Assembly: GCA_013043165.1 (NCBI GenBank)
Contig: JABDOQ010000082.1
Span: 62,001 to 126,000, forward strand
From: Woeseiaceae bacterium
GTDB taxonomy: Bacteria; Pseudomonadota; Gammaproteobacteria; Steroidobacterales; Woeseiaceae
Length of the DNA stretch: 64,000 bases
Reading direction: 5' to 3'
The notes beneath the pieces were generated by a model. It saw only the letters and a program-made list of their open reading frames with translations. It was not told the DNA's origin and did no database searches. Below, in pieces: positions 8,149 to 18,574 of the stretch (the first letter of the stretch is position 1; each line of letters opens with the position of its first letter). The position numbers and the translations under genes are program-made.

Positions 8149-9300
8149 ATGCGCATTCTTCTCATCCTGGGAATCCTGATTCTGGCCATTGCCGCGGCGC
8201 TGGCGATGGTCGGCTTGCGCGAAGATCCCCCCAAGAAAGAGATAGTCCAACAGGATCCCCTGGTTGATGTCATGGTGCTGGAAACGATGACCGCGAATTT
8301 CGCTGTCCGCAGTCAAGGTACTGTTCAGCCGCGCACCGAGACCATTCTGAGCGCGGAGGTGTCGGGCACGATTTCAAGTATTTCGCCGAAGTTCATCGCC
8401 GGTGGCGTTTTTCAGGCCAACGAAGTTCTCATGCGCATCGATCCCACCAACTACAAAGTTGCCGTCGACCAGGCTGACGCGCTGGTCCTGCAACGCCAGA
8501 TCGAGTATGACGGTGCGAAAAAACTGAAGTCGCAGGGCTACCGCGCAGAGGCCGAATTCGCGTCGGCGGCGGCGGCACTTGCGAGTGCAAAAGCCGAACA
8601 GGTTCGTGCGAAACGAAACCTGGAGAGGACCTTCATCCGCCTGCCTTACGAGGGCATTGTCCGGTCCAAAGATTCGGATCTCGGTCAATTCGTGAGTCCG
8701 GGAACGCGGCTCGGAGTCACCTTTGCAACCGATTTTGCCGAGGTTCGATTGCCGCTCACTGATCTGGACCTCGCTTTCGTCAGCTTGCCCGACGCAAAGG
8801 ACCTCGCCGAGTCCGGCGGAGCTGACGGTCCTGATGTCGTGCTCTCTGCGGTTCGGAAAGGGCAAACCACGGAGTGGCGTGGACAGATGGTTCGAACTGA
8901 AGGCGTTGTCGATGAGAAAAGCCGCGTAACCTACGCGGTCGCACGAATTGACGATCCATACCGTTTGCACTCCGACGGTTCAGCGTTGCCAATGGGCACT
9001 TTTGTGACAGCCAGTATCGACGGCGAGTCGGTCTCCGATGTATTTCGCGTGCAAAACTCCGCAATCCGCGGCGCCAGTCAGCTGTTGTTCGTGACGGACG
9101 AAAACAAACTGCATATTCGAAATGTCGATGTCATTCGCAAGGATTCGGAGTACTCGTATTTCCGCGGCGCGAAGGAAGGCGAGCGCATTGTTACTTCCGC
9201 GCTCGAAACACCTATCGAAGGAATGACAATCCGTACAGCCGAGGACGATCCCGAAATTCCGTCGCAGGTAGCGACGACCGACAGCGGTGACGAGCAATGA
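8149..9300 (+). CDS. RND efflux periplasmic adaptor (membrane fusion protein)
   Basis: A 383-residue protein with an N-terminal membrane anchor (LLILGILILAIAAALAMV), then a lipoyl/beta-barrel region (LSAEVSGTISSISPKF) and a short coiled-coil hairpin at roughly residues 110-160. The lipoyl half returns as RLPYEGIVRSKDSDLGQFVSPG. It should bridge the inner-membrane RND permease encoded next to an outer-membrane channel. The two genes overlap as ATGA, so they are translationally coupled. No TolC-like gene or local regulator is seen, so the outer-membrane partner must be encoded elsewhere. ATG 8149 is preceded by a GTAGGAG-like site. Confidence 0.92.
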   Translation: MRILLILGILILAIAAALAMVGLREDPPKKEIVQQDPLVDVMVLETMTANFAVRSQGTVQPRTETILSAEVSGTISSISPKFIAGGVFQANEVLMRIDPTNYKVAVDQADALVLQRQIEYDGAKKLKSQGYRAEAEFASAAAALASAKAEQVRAKRNLERTFIRLPYEGIVRSKDSDLGQFVSPGTRLGVTFATDFAEVRLPLTDLDLAFVSLPDAKDLAESGGADGPDVVLSAVRKGQTTEWRGQMVRTEGVVDEKSRVTYAVARIDDPYRLHSDGSALPMGTFVTASIDGESVSDVFRVQNSAIRGASQLLFVTDENKLHIRNVDVIRKDSEYSYFRGAKEGERIVTSALETPIEGMTIRTAEDDPEIPSQVATTDSGDEQ

Positions 9301-12300
9301 AAGCCGTCGCCACGACGAAACAGAAAGGCATTATCGCGTGGTTCGCCGCAAACCATGTAGCCGCGAATTTGCTAATGCTTTTTATCATCGCTGCCGGAAT
9401 CATTTCTGCTTTCACGATTCGCAAGCAGACCACCCCGGATTTTGAGCTGAATACGATACAGGTTCGCGTTGCCTATTTGGGTGCTGCGCCTCAGGAAGTC
9501 GAAGAGGGCGTCGTCATAAAAATCGAAGAGGCAATTCAGGACGTCAAAGGAATCGTCAAGCTCACCGGTCGCGCGGGCGAGGGTATCGGATCGGTCACCG
9601 CAGAGGTGTCGTCAGATACCGATATCGACGAAGTTCTGAGCGAGATCAAGACGCGCGTAGACGCTATTTCAACGTTCCCCGGGCTGACGGAGAAACCCGT
9701 CATATTCAAAGAGGAGGTTCCGATCCATGTCGTGTTTGTTGCCGTCCATGGTTCACTCGACGAGTTTTCCCGGAAAGCCATTGCACAGGAAGTTCGCGAT
9801 GACCTGATGCAGCTGCCCGCCGTATCGACAGTCCAGTTTCTCGGTGATCGCCCATACGAAATCAGTATCGAAGTGTCGGAAAATGTCTTACGTCAATATG
9901 GTTTGACGATGAGCGAGGTATCGCAAGCCGTCAGGAACTCTTCGGTCGATATGCCGGGCGGAACGATAAATTCGGAGCGTGGTGACATCTCATTGCGTAC
10001 CGAAGGTCAGGTCTATACCGGGCGCGAATTCGCTTCGCTGGTGTTGCGCACGTTCCCGGACGGCACGCGGCTGACGCTGGGCGATATCGCCACGATAACG
10101 GATGGCTTCGTCGAAGAGGACGGCTACGGGCGATTTGACGGCGAGCGCACCGCGACATTGCGCGTGCTCGCAAGTGGAGAACAGAACGAATTATCCACTG
10201 CTGCCGCAGTGCAGAACTATGTCGATGCAAAAAGGATGACGCTGCCTGACGGCGTCCGAATGGACATATGGATCGACCGGTCGCACTACCTGAAAGGCCG
10301 ATTGCGGATGATGACCAGTAATATGTGGCAGGGTGCCATGTTGGTCTTCATCCTGCTGTCGTTGTTTCTGCGCATTAAGGTCGCTGCATGGGTTGTGCTC
10401 GGGATCCCGATTACGTTTCTCGGCGCTATGTGGCTCATGCCATTGGGTCCCTGGCCCGTGACAATCAATATGATGAGCCTGTTCGGATTTATTATTGTGC
10501 TGGGAATCGTCGTTGATGACGCGATTATTATCGGCGAGAGTATCTATACAAAGGTACGCGCCGAAGGACATTCACTCGATAACGTCATCCTTGGTGCGAA
10601 GCGAGTTGCTTTACCCGCGACATTCGGCGTTCTAACCACCATTGCGGCATTCGCTCCATTGTTGTTTGTCGGCGGTATCGCCGGTCCGTTTTTTGAGGCT
10701 ATTTCGGTCGTCGTCGTCCTCTGTCTGATGTTCTCGCTCGTTGAATCAAAACTGATTCTGCCTGCGCACCTGGTGCATACAAAAATAGAGCCGGTCGACG
10801 AAGAAGATCTCTTCAATCCTCAACGGCACATTACATTCTGGCATCGTATCCCGCGGTTCTTTCTCAAAATACAGCGTCACGTTCAACACGGATTACAGAA
10901 CGTCATCCACCACTGGTATCGGCCGATGGTCGAACGCGCTGTCGATAATCGCGGGCTGACAACGTCCCTGTTTGTGGCGATGCTTATTCTGACCGCTGGC
11001 GTCATGGCAAGCGGCATTGTCAAGTTTGAGATGTTCCCAGAGCAGGCCAGTGATTTCATACGCGTAGAACTCCAAATGCAAACCGGTTCCGCTCCCGATG
11101 AGCGCGACCGCGTCCTGAGCAAGCTTGAGGACACGGTGCTCGAAATGAACTCAGAGTACGTTGAGGCGAATCCGGGCTCGCTACCGATGATTCGGCACGT
11201 GGGTGCTTTTACGAGAAGTGAGACCGGCGGCATTATTTTCGTAGAACTGCCCCAGTCCGAAGACCGGCCATTCAACGGTGACGAAATCAGCAATCGTTGG
11301 CGCGAGCGAGCCGGTGAGTTTGCGGGTGTCAAAGAGCTGACTTTTTCTGACGCCGATCATTTCGGCGGTGGTCCGCCGCTGAGTTTTCGTTTAAGCGGCA
11401 AAAATTATGAAGCGTTGGAGGCCGCTGCCGCTGAACTTGCCGCAGAGCTTTCGGAGTACGAGGGTGTTTTTGATATTCGCGATACTTTCGATCGGGGCGG
11501 GGACGAAATTCGCTTGCGGATCAAGCCGGAGGCCGAAGCGCTTGGGCTGACTATGTCGTCATTGGGTCGACAGGTACGGCAGGCATTTTATGGCGAAGAG
11601 GCGCAGCGTATTCAGCGCGGTCAGGACGAACTAAAAGTGATGGTTCGATATCCGCCGGACGAACGACGCTCGATCGCAGACCTCGAAAACATGCGGATAC
11701 GAACGCTCGCCGGCGACGAAGTGCCATTCTCGTCGGTCGCAGACATGGATTTCGGCGAGGGATATTCGAGTATTTCGAGGCTTAATCGCAAGCGGACGAT
11801 CACTGTCTCCGCTGATATCGATCCGGAAATTGTCGAATCCAAAGAAATCGTCAAATCCATTTCCGAAGAGTACGTTCCGGCCCTCCTATCAAGACACCCC
11901 GGCGTTAGTTATGGCCTGGAGGGCGCAAGTCAGGAACTTGTCGACCTGCAGCGCAATCTATCTGTAGCGTCCGTCGCTGCGCTATTTCTGATCTATGCGC
12001 TGATTGCAATTCCGCTGCGTTCCTACAGTCAGCCTCTTGTCATCATGTCGGTGATTCCGTTTGGCGTGATCGGCGCTGTGATCGGGCACATAGTCATGGG
12101 TAGATCGTTGAGCATGTTCTCCCTGTTTGGACTCGTTGCGCTCGCGGGCGTCGTTGTCAATGACAGCCTCATCATGATCGATTTTATAAACAAGGCTCGT
12201 GCCGCAGGCGCCTCCCTGAAACAGTCAGTCATAGACTCCGGGACGCGGCGTTTCCGAGCCATCATTCTGACCTCATTCACGACCGCGGCTGGCCTCATGC

Positions 12301-12530
12301 CAATAATGACCGAGGGCAGTTTGCAGGCACAGACGGTGATCCCAATGGCAATCTCTCTGAGTTTTGGCATTATCTTTGCGACGGTCATCACCTTGTTCCT
12401 GATACCTTGTCTGTACATGTTGCAGGAGGACGGCTTCAAGCGCGGCCGTCAATTCAGGAACTGGTTGCTTGGTCGAACTCCGCATGATGAGGAGACACAA
12501 GCGCATTCCGCCAGCTTCGATCGGTCATAG
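9297..12530 (+). CDS. RND-family efflux permease (AcrB/MexF-like)
   Basis: A 1077-residue inner-membrane proton-driven transporter, the usual length for the superfamily. It has the duplicated RND layout: one N-terminal helix, a large periplasmic loop (QVRVAYLGAAPQEVEEGVV), a helix block with GIVVDDAIIIGE carrying the paired acidic residues of the proton relay, then a second periplasmic loop and second helix block (LALAGVVVNDSLIMID). This GIVVDDAIIIGE-type sequence is typical of hydrophobic/amphiphilic rather than metal exporters, but substrate cannot be assigned. It overlaps the adaptor gene by four bases and is followed five bases later by rarD. Confidence 0.92.
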   Translation: MKAVATTKQKGIIAWFAANHVAANLLMLFIIAAGIISAFTIRKQTTPDFELNTIQVRVAYLGAAPQEVEEGVVIKIEEAIQDVKGIVKLTGRAGEGIGSVTAEVSSDTDIDEVLSEIKTRVDAISTFPGLTEKPVIFKEEVPIHVVFVAVHGSLDEFSRKAIAQEVRDDLMQLPAVSTVQFLGDRPYEISIEVSENVLRQYGLTMSEVSQAVRNSSVDMPGGTINSERGDISLRTEGQVYTGREFASLVLRTFPDGTRLTLGDIATITDGFVEEDGYGRFDGERTATLRVLASGEQNELSTAAAVQNYVDAKRMTLPDGVRMDIWIDRSHYLKGRLRMMTSNMWQGAMLVFILLSLFLRIKVAAWVVLGIPITFLGAMWLMPLGPWPVTINMMSLFGFIIVLGIVVDDAIIIGESIYTKVRAEGHSLDNVILGAKRVALPATFGVLTTIAAFAPLLFVGGIAGPFFEAISVVVVLCLMFSLVESKLILPAHLVHTKIEPVDEEDLFNPQRHITFWHRIPRFFLKIQRHVQHGLQNVIHHWYRPMVERAVDNRGLTTSLFVAMLILTAGVMASGIVKFEMFPEQASDFIRVELQMQTGSAPDERDRVLSKLEDTVLEMNSEYVEANPGSLPMIRHVGAFTRSETGGIIFVELPQSEDRPFNGDEISNRWRERAGEFAGVKELTFSDADHFGGGPPLSFRLSGKNYEALEAAAAELAAELSEYEGVFDIRDTFDRGGDEIRLRIKPEAEALGLTMSSLGRQVRQAFYGEEAQRIQRGQDELKVMVRYPPDERRSIADLENMRIRTLAGDEVPFSSVADMDFGEGYSSISRLNRKRTITVSADIDPEIVESKEIVKSISEEYVPALLSRHPGVSYGLEGASQELVDLQRNLSVASVAALFLIYALIAIPLRSYSQPLVIMSVIPFGVIGAVIGHIVMGRSLSMFSLFGLVALAGVVVNDSLIMIDFINKARAAGASLKQSVIDSGTRRFRAIILTSFTTAAGLMPIMTEGSLQAQTVIPMAISLSFGIIFATVITLFLIPCLYMLQEDGFKRGRQFRNWLLGRTPHDEETQAHSASFDRS

Positions 12531-12535
12531 CCGAA

Positions 12536-13447
12536 TTGCCAAAACAAACTTCTGAAATCCGGGACGGTGTCATTACCGGCCTGATCGCGTACGTGATCTG
12601 GGGTTTCCTGCCGATCTATTTCAAAATCGTGGGGTCCGTCAATCCTCTGGAAGTCCTGTCGCACCGAATCATCTGGGCTGTACCGTTCGGGGCCGCGATC
12701 CTGTTTGCGCGGCGGCAGTGGCCTGATGTTCGTCGTGCTTTGACGCATCGCCAGATGCTTGGCTGGTTGTCGCTGTCGGCGTTCTTTATCGCATTAAACT
12801 GGCTTGTCTACATCTGGGCGATTCAGGACGAACGGATCTTCGAAACCAGTCTTGGCTACTACATCAACCCACTGACCAACACGCTCAGCGGCATTATCCT
12901 GTTCGGCGAAAGATTGCGACGATTGCAAAAGCTCGCGGTCGTCCTCGCCTTCTTCGGTGTCCTTGTATTGACCATCAGCGGCGGCCAGGTACCCTGGGTA
13001 GCACTGTTTCTCGCGATCAGTTTCACCGTGTATGCGGTTATTCGAAAGCGAGTTGTTATCGGCGGCATGCCGGGGCTGTTTATTGAAACGCTGCTGTTAC
13101 TTCCTTTCGCCGTTGCCTGGTTCATATGGATCAAATCGGACGGCCAGGCGGCATTCGCCGCCGGTGATGTGTCGCTGACGTTCTGGCTGATCATGGCCGG
13201 GCCGCTGACCGCGGTACCGTTACTGTTTTTTGCGCTCGCGGCACGGCGCCTGCCGCTGACGACGATCGGGTTCATGCAGTTCCTGGCGCCGACGCTGCAG
13301 TTTTGTGTCGGCGTTTACTACGGGGAGCAGCTAACGACGGCGCACCTGATTTGTTTTGGATGTATCTGGGTGGCGGTTGCTTTCTTCAGTATTGACGCGA
13401 TCCGGGCAACAAAAAAGCCCCCGCAGGCTGCACCTGCAGGGGCTTGA
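12536..13447 (+). CDS. rarD: RarD/EamA-family transporter
   Basis: A 303-residue ten-helix EamA protein with the RarD-type start (GLIAYVIWGFLPIYFKI) and the SLGYYINPL and MQFLAPTLQF motifs. RarD proteins are inner-membrane carriers of uncertain substrate, often annotated chloramphenicol-sensitive protein. No ATG is available at the N-terminus. TTG 12536, five bases after the RND permease stop, is the only sensible start and implies coupling to the upstream gene. The 3' end, encoding KKPPQAAPAGA, is built from the antisense fusA terminator, which probably explains its odd composition. Confidence 0.88.
   Translation: MPKQTSEIRDGVITGLIAYVIWGFLPIYFKIVGSVNPLEVLSHRIIWAVPFGAAILFARRQWPDVRRALTHRQMLGWLSLSAFFIALNWLVYIWAIQDERIFETSLGYYINPLTNTLSGIILFGERLRRLQKLAVVLAFFGVLVLTISGGQVPWVALFLAISFTVYAVIRKRVVIGGMPGLFIETLLLLPFAVAWFIWIKSDGQAAFAAGDVSLTFWLIMAGPLTAVPLLFFALAARRLPLTTIGFMQFLAPTLQFCVGVYYGEQLTTAHLICFGCIWVAVAFFSIDAIRATKKPPQAAPAGA
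13410..13445 (-). terminator. intrinsic terminator of fusA, nested in rarD 3' end
   Basis: Read on the minus strand, a 13-bp stem (AAGCCCCTGCAGG pairing with CCTGCGGGGGCTT, one G-T wobble, 5-base loop) is followed by a run of T. It lies just after the fusA stop and inside the last codons of rarD on the other strand. Confidence 0.9.
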
Positions 13448-13464
13448 TCACGTTTGGCGTGCTG

Positions 13465-15549
13465 CTACTTCTTCGCCCTGCGTTCCTGTGCTTCCCTGAT
13501 GACCTCGTCAGCAACATTCTGCGGGCACGGTGCGTAGTGCGAAAACTCCATGGAAAACTGACCACGACCTGAAGTCAGCGTTCGCAGATGACCGATGTAA
13601 CCGAACATGTCGGCCAGCGGTGCGTCTGCCTTGACGCGAACGCCGGTGGCGCCCGCGTCCTGCGACTTGATCATGCCGCGACGTCGGTTCAGGTCACCAA
13701 TAACGTCGCCGACGTTGTCGTCCGGCGAAAAGACATCCACCTTCATGATCGGCTCAAGTATTTGCGGTCCGGCTTTCGGCACCGACTGGCGATACGCGGC
13801 CTTGGTCGCAATTTCAAACGCGAGCGCCGATGAATCCACGGCATGGAAGGCGCCATCAAGCAGCGTGAACTTCACGTCGAGCAGTGGGTAGCCGGCCAAC
13901 GTGCCTTCGCTCATGCAGCTGGCAAACGCTTTCTCGATCGCGCCCCAGTATTCGCGCGGCACGTTGCCGCCCGTTACCTTGGATTCGAACTCGTAGCCAA
14001 CGTTTTTTTCCGCGGGTTCGATCTGGTACTCGATCTTGCCGTATTGGCCGGATCCACCGGACTGTTTCTTATGCGTGTAAGTATCTTCGACCATCTGGGT
14101 GATCGTCTCGCGGTAGGCCACCTGAGGCTTGCCCATTTCGACATCGACCTTGTGCGTGCGTCGCAAAATGTCCACCTTGATGTCGAGGTGCAGCTCACCC
14201 ATGCCCTTGATCAGGGTCTCGCCGGAATCCTCATCGGTTGCCACCTGGAATGACGGGTCTTCCTGAACCATCTTGTTCAGGGCGACGCCCATTTTCTCGG
14301 TGCCTGCCTTGTCTTTCGGCGAGATCGCAATGGAGATCACGGGGTCCGGAAATACCATCGGTTCCAGAGTCGCGGGATTATCGACGTCGGCCAATGTATG
14401 GCCGGTTCGCGTGTTCTTCATGCCGAGAAGCGCGACGATGTCACCGGCCTGCGCCGAATCGAGCTCTTCCCGCGAATCCGCATGCATCTCTACGATGCGG
14501 CCAATACGCTCGTTTTTCCCCGTAAAGGTATTGAGAACGTTGTCACCCTTTTTGATGGTGCCGGAATAGATACGTGTAAAAGTCAGAGCGCCGTAGCGGT
14601 CATCCATAATCTTGAACGCGAGCGCGCGCAGCGGTTTGCCGGGATCGACGACGGCGAAACCACCGGTTTCGTTGCCTTCAAGATCGATTTCCGGCTGCGG
14701 CTTGACCTCGGTCGGATTCGGCAGATAGTCAACAACTGCATTAAGAATGTTCTGTATCCCTTTGTTTTTAAACGCAGAACCACAGAAAGTCGGGAAGAAA
14801 TCGAGCGCGATCGTGCCCTTGCGAATGCATCGCTTGAGATCCTCGATCGACGGCTCTTCACCTTCCAGGTAAGCCTCAAGAAGGTCATCGTCCTGCTCAA
14901 CGGCGGTTTCGATCAACTTCTCGCGCCACTCGGCGACAAGGTCCGTCATATCCTCAGGAACATCGCCAATCGTGTAGGATTCGGGGTCGCTTGAATCACT
15001 CCAGATCCAGGATTTCTGCGTCAGAAGGTCAACGACCCCGACGAAATCGTCCTCGATGCCAATCGGCAGAACCATGACCAGCGGATTAGCGGCCAGCACA
15101 TCCTTGACCTGCTTTACGACGCGGTAGAAGTCGGCGCCGATCCGGTCAAGCTTGTTGACGAAAATAATGCGTGCGACTTCCGAATCATTGGCGTAGCGCC
15201 AATTCGTCTCGGACTGCGGCTCAACGCCGCCGGAGCCACAGAACACGCCGACACCGCCATCGAGAACTTTCAGCGAACGATAGACTTCGATCGTGAAATC
15301 AACGTGTCCGGGCGTATCGATGATATTCATGCGGTGCTTGTTCCATTCGCAGCTGGTTGCGGCGGACTGGATCGTAATGCCGCGCTCCTGCTCCTGGTCC
15401 ATAAAGTCCGTCGTGGCTTCGCCGTCATGGACTTCACCGGTCTTATGAATCTTGCCCGTGAGCTTGAGAATCCGCTCGGTGGTTGTCGTCTTACCCGCAT
15501 CCACGTGGGCAAAAATGCCGATATTTCGATAAGTGCTAAGGTCTTTCAT
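13465..15549 (-). CDS. fusA: translation elongation factor G, EF-G2 type
   Basis: A 694-residue GTPase with all EF-G domains: G1 AHVDAGKT at residues 14-21, switch [14 protein letters not shown], and domain IV containing GGSGQYGKI and GGNVPREYW. It drives ribosomal translocation. The wording [16 protein letters not shown], the absence of neighbouring rpsL/rpsG/tuf, and the isolated position match the second EF-G copy (FusA2) known from gammaproteobacteria such as Vibrio. The canonical copy would then be elsewhere in the genome. The gene has its own intrinsic terminator. The start at 15549 gives the standard [13 protein letters not shown]. Confidence 0.93.
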   Translation of the reverse strand: MKDLSTYRNIGIFAHVDAGKTTTTERILKLTGKIHKTGEVHDGEATTDFMDQEQERGITIQSAATSCEWNKHRMNIIDTPGHVDFTIEVYRSLKVLDGGVGVFCGSGGVEPQSETNWRYANDSEVARIIFVNKLDRIGADFYRVVKQVKDVLAANPLVMVLPIGIEDDFVGVVDLLTQKSWIWSDSSDPESYTIGDVPEDMTDLVAEWREKLIETAVEQDDDLLEAYLEGEEPSIEDLKRCIRKGTIALDFFPTFCGSAFKNKGIQNILNAVVDYLPNPTEVKPQPEIDLEGNETGGFAVVDPGKPLRALAFKIMDDRYGALTFTRIYSGTIKKGDNVLNTFTGKNERIGRIVEMHADSREELDSAQAGDIVALLGMKNTRTGHTLADVDNPATLEPMVFPDPVISIAISPKDKAGTEKMGVALNKMVQEDPSFQVATDEDSGETLIKGMGELHLDIKVDILRRTHKVDVEMGKPQVAYRETITQMVEDTYTHKKQSGGSGQYGKIEYQIEPAEKNVGYEFESKVTGGNVPREYWGAIEKAFASCMSEGTLAGYPLLDVKFTLLDGAFHAVDSSALAFEIATKAAYRQSVPKAGPQILEPIMKVDVFSPDDNVGDVIGDLNRRRGMIKSQDAGATGVRVKADAPLADMFGYIGHLRTLTSGRGQFSMEFSHYAPCPQNVADEVIREAQERRAKK

Positions 15550-15853
15550 CTCTCTGCTTCAGCTCTGTGTAATCCAACTCGGCGACCAACCTCGTTCATC
15601 GCCATACCTGCAGGTGCTCGCAAACGCCTGCCAAAGCGAGAACCCGGTGGTACAAACGCGGTGGGTGCACGTAATCCATGCCGATCCCTGAGGTGCTTTT
15701 TGGCAGCTGCTGCGGTGCTGATCAGCAGCGGGGACGGGCGTTCGGGCGCGGATAATAGCAGTGCCGCAGTCCCTAAACCAGTGAAATTCAAAGAAAGCCG
15801 TGCTCAGGCATAGGCCCGGGTCATTTTCCCTTGCACGTCAGTCAGTTAGTGGC
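15550..15853. other. non-coding interval upstream of fusA
   Basis: About 304 bases between the fusA start and the end of the upstream, same-strand YugP-like gene. Both strands carry only short ORFs without a good ribosome site. A 7-bp inverted repeat (GCTGCTG/CAGCAGC near 15.71 kb) lacks a T-run on either strand. It presumably holds the fusA promoter; I see no confident element. Confidence 0.4.
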
Positions 15854-16537
15854 TCAGCGTCGCAGGATTGCAAGCCATCGTGCTATGTTCAGCAAACTCA
15901 TCAGGGACGCCGACACATAGGTCAGAGCCGCGGCTGTCAGCAGCCGGCGCGCATGCGGTCGATCCACGTCTTTCAGGACGCGGTGCTGGTCGAGCATCGG
16001 TAGCGCCCGGCCGAAACTCGCGTCAAATTCCGTGGGCAGGGTCACGAAGTGGACGAGGGCCGAAATTCCCAGGGTCAGGAATCCGGCGGCGAAGGTCAGC
16101 AGTCCGATCGCCGGCACCCGGGTCACGATGCCGAGAAACGGTGAGATCATGAGCACGCCTGCCCCGATACGTTCCACGCCGTGCGTCGCCTTGACGAGGC
16201 GGGTTCGCAGACGGAGTGGCGCGTATTCCTGGTGATCCTGCAGGGCGTGACCGACTTCGTGCGCAGCGACCGTAATCGCCGTCAATGAGCGGCCATCGAA
16301 TTTGTCCGGAGTCAGCCTGACTGCCTTGGCTTCGGGGTCATAGTGATCGCCGGTCTCGGTCGCTTCGACCTTTACGGAACTGAGCCCGTGTGCGTCGAGG
16401 AGGTGGCGCGCCAGCTGAGCGCCGGAACCCGAGTAGCGGTCAGCCGGGTTGCTATAGCGAGTGAGGACCCTCCGTACCCACAAACCGGGTCCGAAAACGG
16501 CCACGAGCACCAGCAGGATTACAACGACCAAAGCCAT
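15854..16537 (-). CDS. YugP-like neutral zinc metallopeptidase
   Basis: A 227-residue membrane protein. It has an N-terminal helix (VVVILLVLVAVFGPGLWV), then an extramembrane catalytic part with the zinc-binding AAHEVGHALQ motif near residue 90, then three more hydrophobic segments. This is the layout of the Zn_peptidase_2 (YugP) family, whose physiological substrates are unknown. Both histidines and the catalytic glutamate of HExxH are present. It is the only gene between fusA and the divergent SLC13 permease and seems to be monocistronic. Confidence 0.88.
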   Translation of the reverse strand: MALVVVILLVLVAVFGPGLWVRRVLTRYSNPADRYSGSGAQLARHLLDAHGLSSVKVEATETGDHYDPEAKAVRLTPDKFDGRSLTAITVAAHEVGHALQDHQEYAPLRLRTRLVKATHGVERIGAGVLMISPFLGIVTRVPAIGLLTFAAGFLTLGISALVHFVTLPTEFDASFGRALPMLDQHRVLKDVDRPHARRLLTAAALTYVSASLMSLLNIARWLAILRR

Positions 16538-16655
16538 GGCTATATCCTAACGCGGTTTCGCGCCGGTCAATACGGTCTTGTGGCAGTGTTGCTGTTCGCC
16601 GATTACGGGTAAAGTGATTCGACGCGTGCCACCATTTCTCGCGCCGAGGCTTATT

Positions 16656-18428
16656 TTGACGCTCGATCAACTGACGCTGTTCTCACTGTTGCTGCTGGTG
16701 TTTGCGTTTCTCATCTGGGGGCGCTGGCGCTATGACCTCGTGGCCTTCGTTGCGCTTTTGGCGGCCTTGCTGACGGGCCTCGTGCCGGTCGAGAAAGCGT
16801 TCTCCGGGTTCGGTCATCCCGCAACGATTATCATCGCGCTGGTACTCATTGTCAGCCGGGGGCTTTCCAATTCGGGTGCTATCGAGATTATCGTGCGACA
16901 TCTCGTCGATGCCTCGCGAAAACTGTCAACGCATATCACGATCATGTCAGGTATCGCGGCCGGTCTTTCCGCGCTGATGAACAATGTCGCGGCGCTGGCA
17001 CTGCTAATGCCGGTCGACATGCACGCGGCAAAAAAGGCGGGCCGCAGTCCTGCGCTGTCGCTCATGCCGCTGTCGTTTGCATCGATTCTTGGCGGCATGA
17101 TCACGCTGATTGGCACTCCGCCTAACATCATCATTGCCGAATTTCGCGGCGACGTACTGGGCGAGCCTTTTCGCATGTTCGATTTCGCCCCGGTGGGCAT
17201 CGCCTGCGCAGCCGTCGGGGTTGCTTACGTAGCGACGATTGGCTGGCGATTGTTGCCGTCAGGAAGGCGCACAGCCGATGCAGGCAAGGAGCTTTTCGAC
17301 CTGGCGAACTATATCGCCGAGGTGCGGGTGCCTGAAGGGTCGCCGGCGATTGGCCAGCTCGTTCGGGACCTCGAAGACCAGGCGGCAAAAAGCGATGTCG
17401 AAATAATAGGGTTGACTCGGCGCGGTCGGCGCTTGCCCGGCCTCGCACGCATCGCTGAAATCAGAGCTGGCGATATCCTCGTTATGGAGGCAAGCCCCGA
17501 CAGCATCGAGGAAGCGCTGGGTGCCCTGAAGCTCGAATATGTCGGTAAGGGCAAAGCCCAGCTTGCCGACAAGCACCTGATCCTCAACGAAGCCGTCGTG
17601 CAGGAGTCGTCGAGGCTGGTAGGAAAATCAGCCATGGACGTACGCATGCTGTATCGCTATCAGGTTGCGCTGGTCGGCGTATCAAGACGGGGCAAGCGGT
17701 TCCGGGACAACGTACGCAAACTCGAATTGCGGCCGGGTGATGTATTGCTTCTTCTGGGCGCGGACGAGCGCCTCGCAGATGTTACCTCGCGTCTTGGTCT
17801 GCTACCGCTTGCCGATCGTGGCCAGCGTGTGATCCAGCGCGACAAGGCATGGCTTGCGGTCGGTGTTTTTGGCGCGGCAATATTGGCGGCCAGCGTCGGA
17901 CTTTTATACCTGCCGATTGCGCTCGGTTGCGTAGCCGCCCTTTACGTGATCCTGCAGGTTGTCCCGATCCGCGATGTCTATACTTCCGTCGAGTGGCCGG
18001 TGATTGTATTGCTCGGTTCGATGATCCCTATCGGCGGCGCATTGCAGTCGACGGGAGGGACGGAACTGATTGCCGGCGGTATCGTGGTTTTGTCGGCAGG
18101 TTTTTCGCCCGTGGTCGTTCTAACCCTGCTTATTATTATTACGATGACGTTGTCGGATGTCATGAATAACACGGCGACAGCCGTGATCGCGGCCCCGATC
18201 GCAGTCGAAATCGCAGCGCGACTGGACGTCAGCCCGGATCCATTCTTGATGGGTGTTGCCGTCGCCGCATCCTGTGCGTTTCTCACGCCGATCGGACACA
18301 AGAACAACACGCTGATAATGGGCCCGGGGGGCTACCACTTTGGCGACTACTGGCGTATGGGGCTCCCACTTGAAATATTGGTCGTCGCTGTATCGGTGCC
18401 CGCGATCATCACCGTGTGGCCGATGTAA
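16656..18428 (+). CDS. SLC13-family permease with two RCK_C domains
   Basis: An inner-membrane transporter in which two blocks of hydrophobic helices (about residues 1-180 and 380-590) flank two cytoplasmic TrkA-C/RCK_C domains (VPEGSPAIGQLVRDL and VVQESSRLVGKSAMDV regions). The helix blocks carry the SLC13 pore signatures ALMNNVAALALLMP...GTPPNIII and DVMNNTATAVI. Family members import anions such as dicarboxylates or sulfate with sodium; substrate here is open. The track starts at TTG 16578. I prefer TTG 16656 (MTLDQLTLF), which starts at the first helix and has a GAGG upstream; GTG 16614 and GTG 16626 are alternatives. Confidence 0.88.
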   Translation: MTLDQLTLFSLLLLVFAFLIWGRWRYDLVAFVALLAALLTGLVPVEKAFSGFGHPATIIIALVLIVSRGLSNSGAIEIIVRHLVDASRKLSTHITIMSGIAAGLSALMNNVAALALLMPVDMHAAKKAGRSPALSLMPLSFASILGGMITLIGTPPNIIIAEFRGDVLGEPFRMFDFAPVGIACAAVGVAYVATIGWRLLPSGRRTADAGKELFDLANYIAEVRVPEGSPAIGQLVRDLEDQAAKSDVEIIGLTRRGRRLPGLARIAEIRAGDILVMEASPDSIEEALGALKLEYVGKGKAQLADKHLILNEAVVQESSRLVGKSAMDVRMLYRYQVALVGVSRRGKRFRDNVRKLELRPGDVLLLLGADERLADVTSRLGLLPLADRGQRVIQRDKAWLAVGVFGAAILAASVGLLYLPIALGCVAALYVILQVVPIRDVYTSVEWPVIVLLGSMIPIGGALQSTGGTELIAGGIVVLSAGFSPVVVLTLLIIITMTLSDVMNNTATAVIAAPIAVEIAARLDVSPDPFLMGVAVAASCAFLTPIGHKNNTLIMGPGGYHFGDYWRMGLPLEILVVAVSVPAIITVWPM

Positions 18429-18574
18429 TATGTCAATAGCTTGTCGCAAAATGCCTGAAAACGGCGTCAAAAACTGACAAAGAACGCACAATCCTGCCCG
18501 GTCGCTATTTTGATTTTGAACGTAAATTTTTGATAAATAACAAGTAAAAAAACAATCCGGATGTGATCCTGCGG

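Noticed and set aside
15700-15735. GCTGCTG/CAGCAGC hairpin upstream of fusA
   Set aside because: No T-run on either strand and no conserved leader structure recognised.
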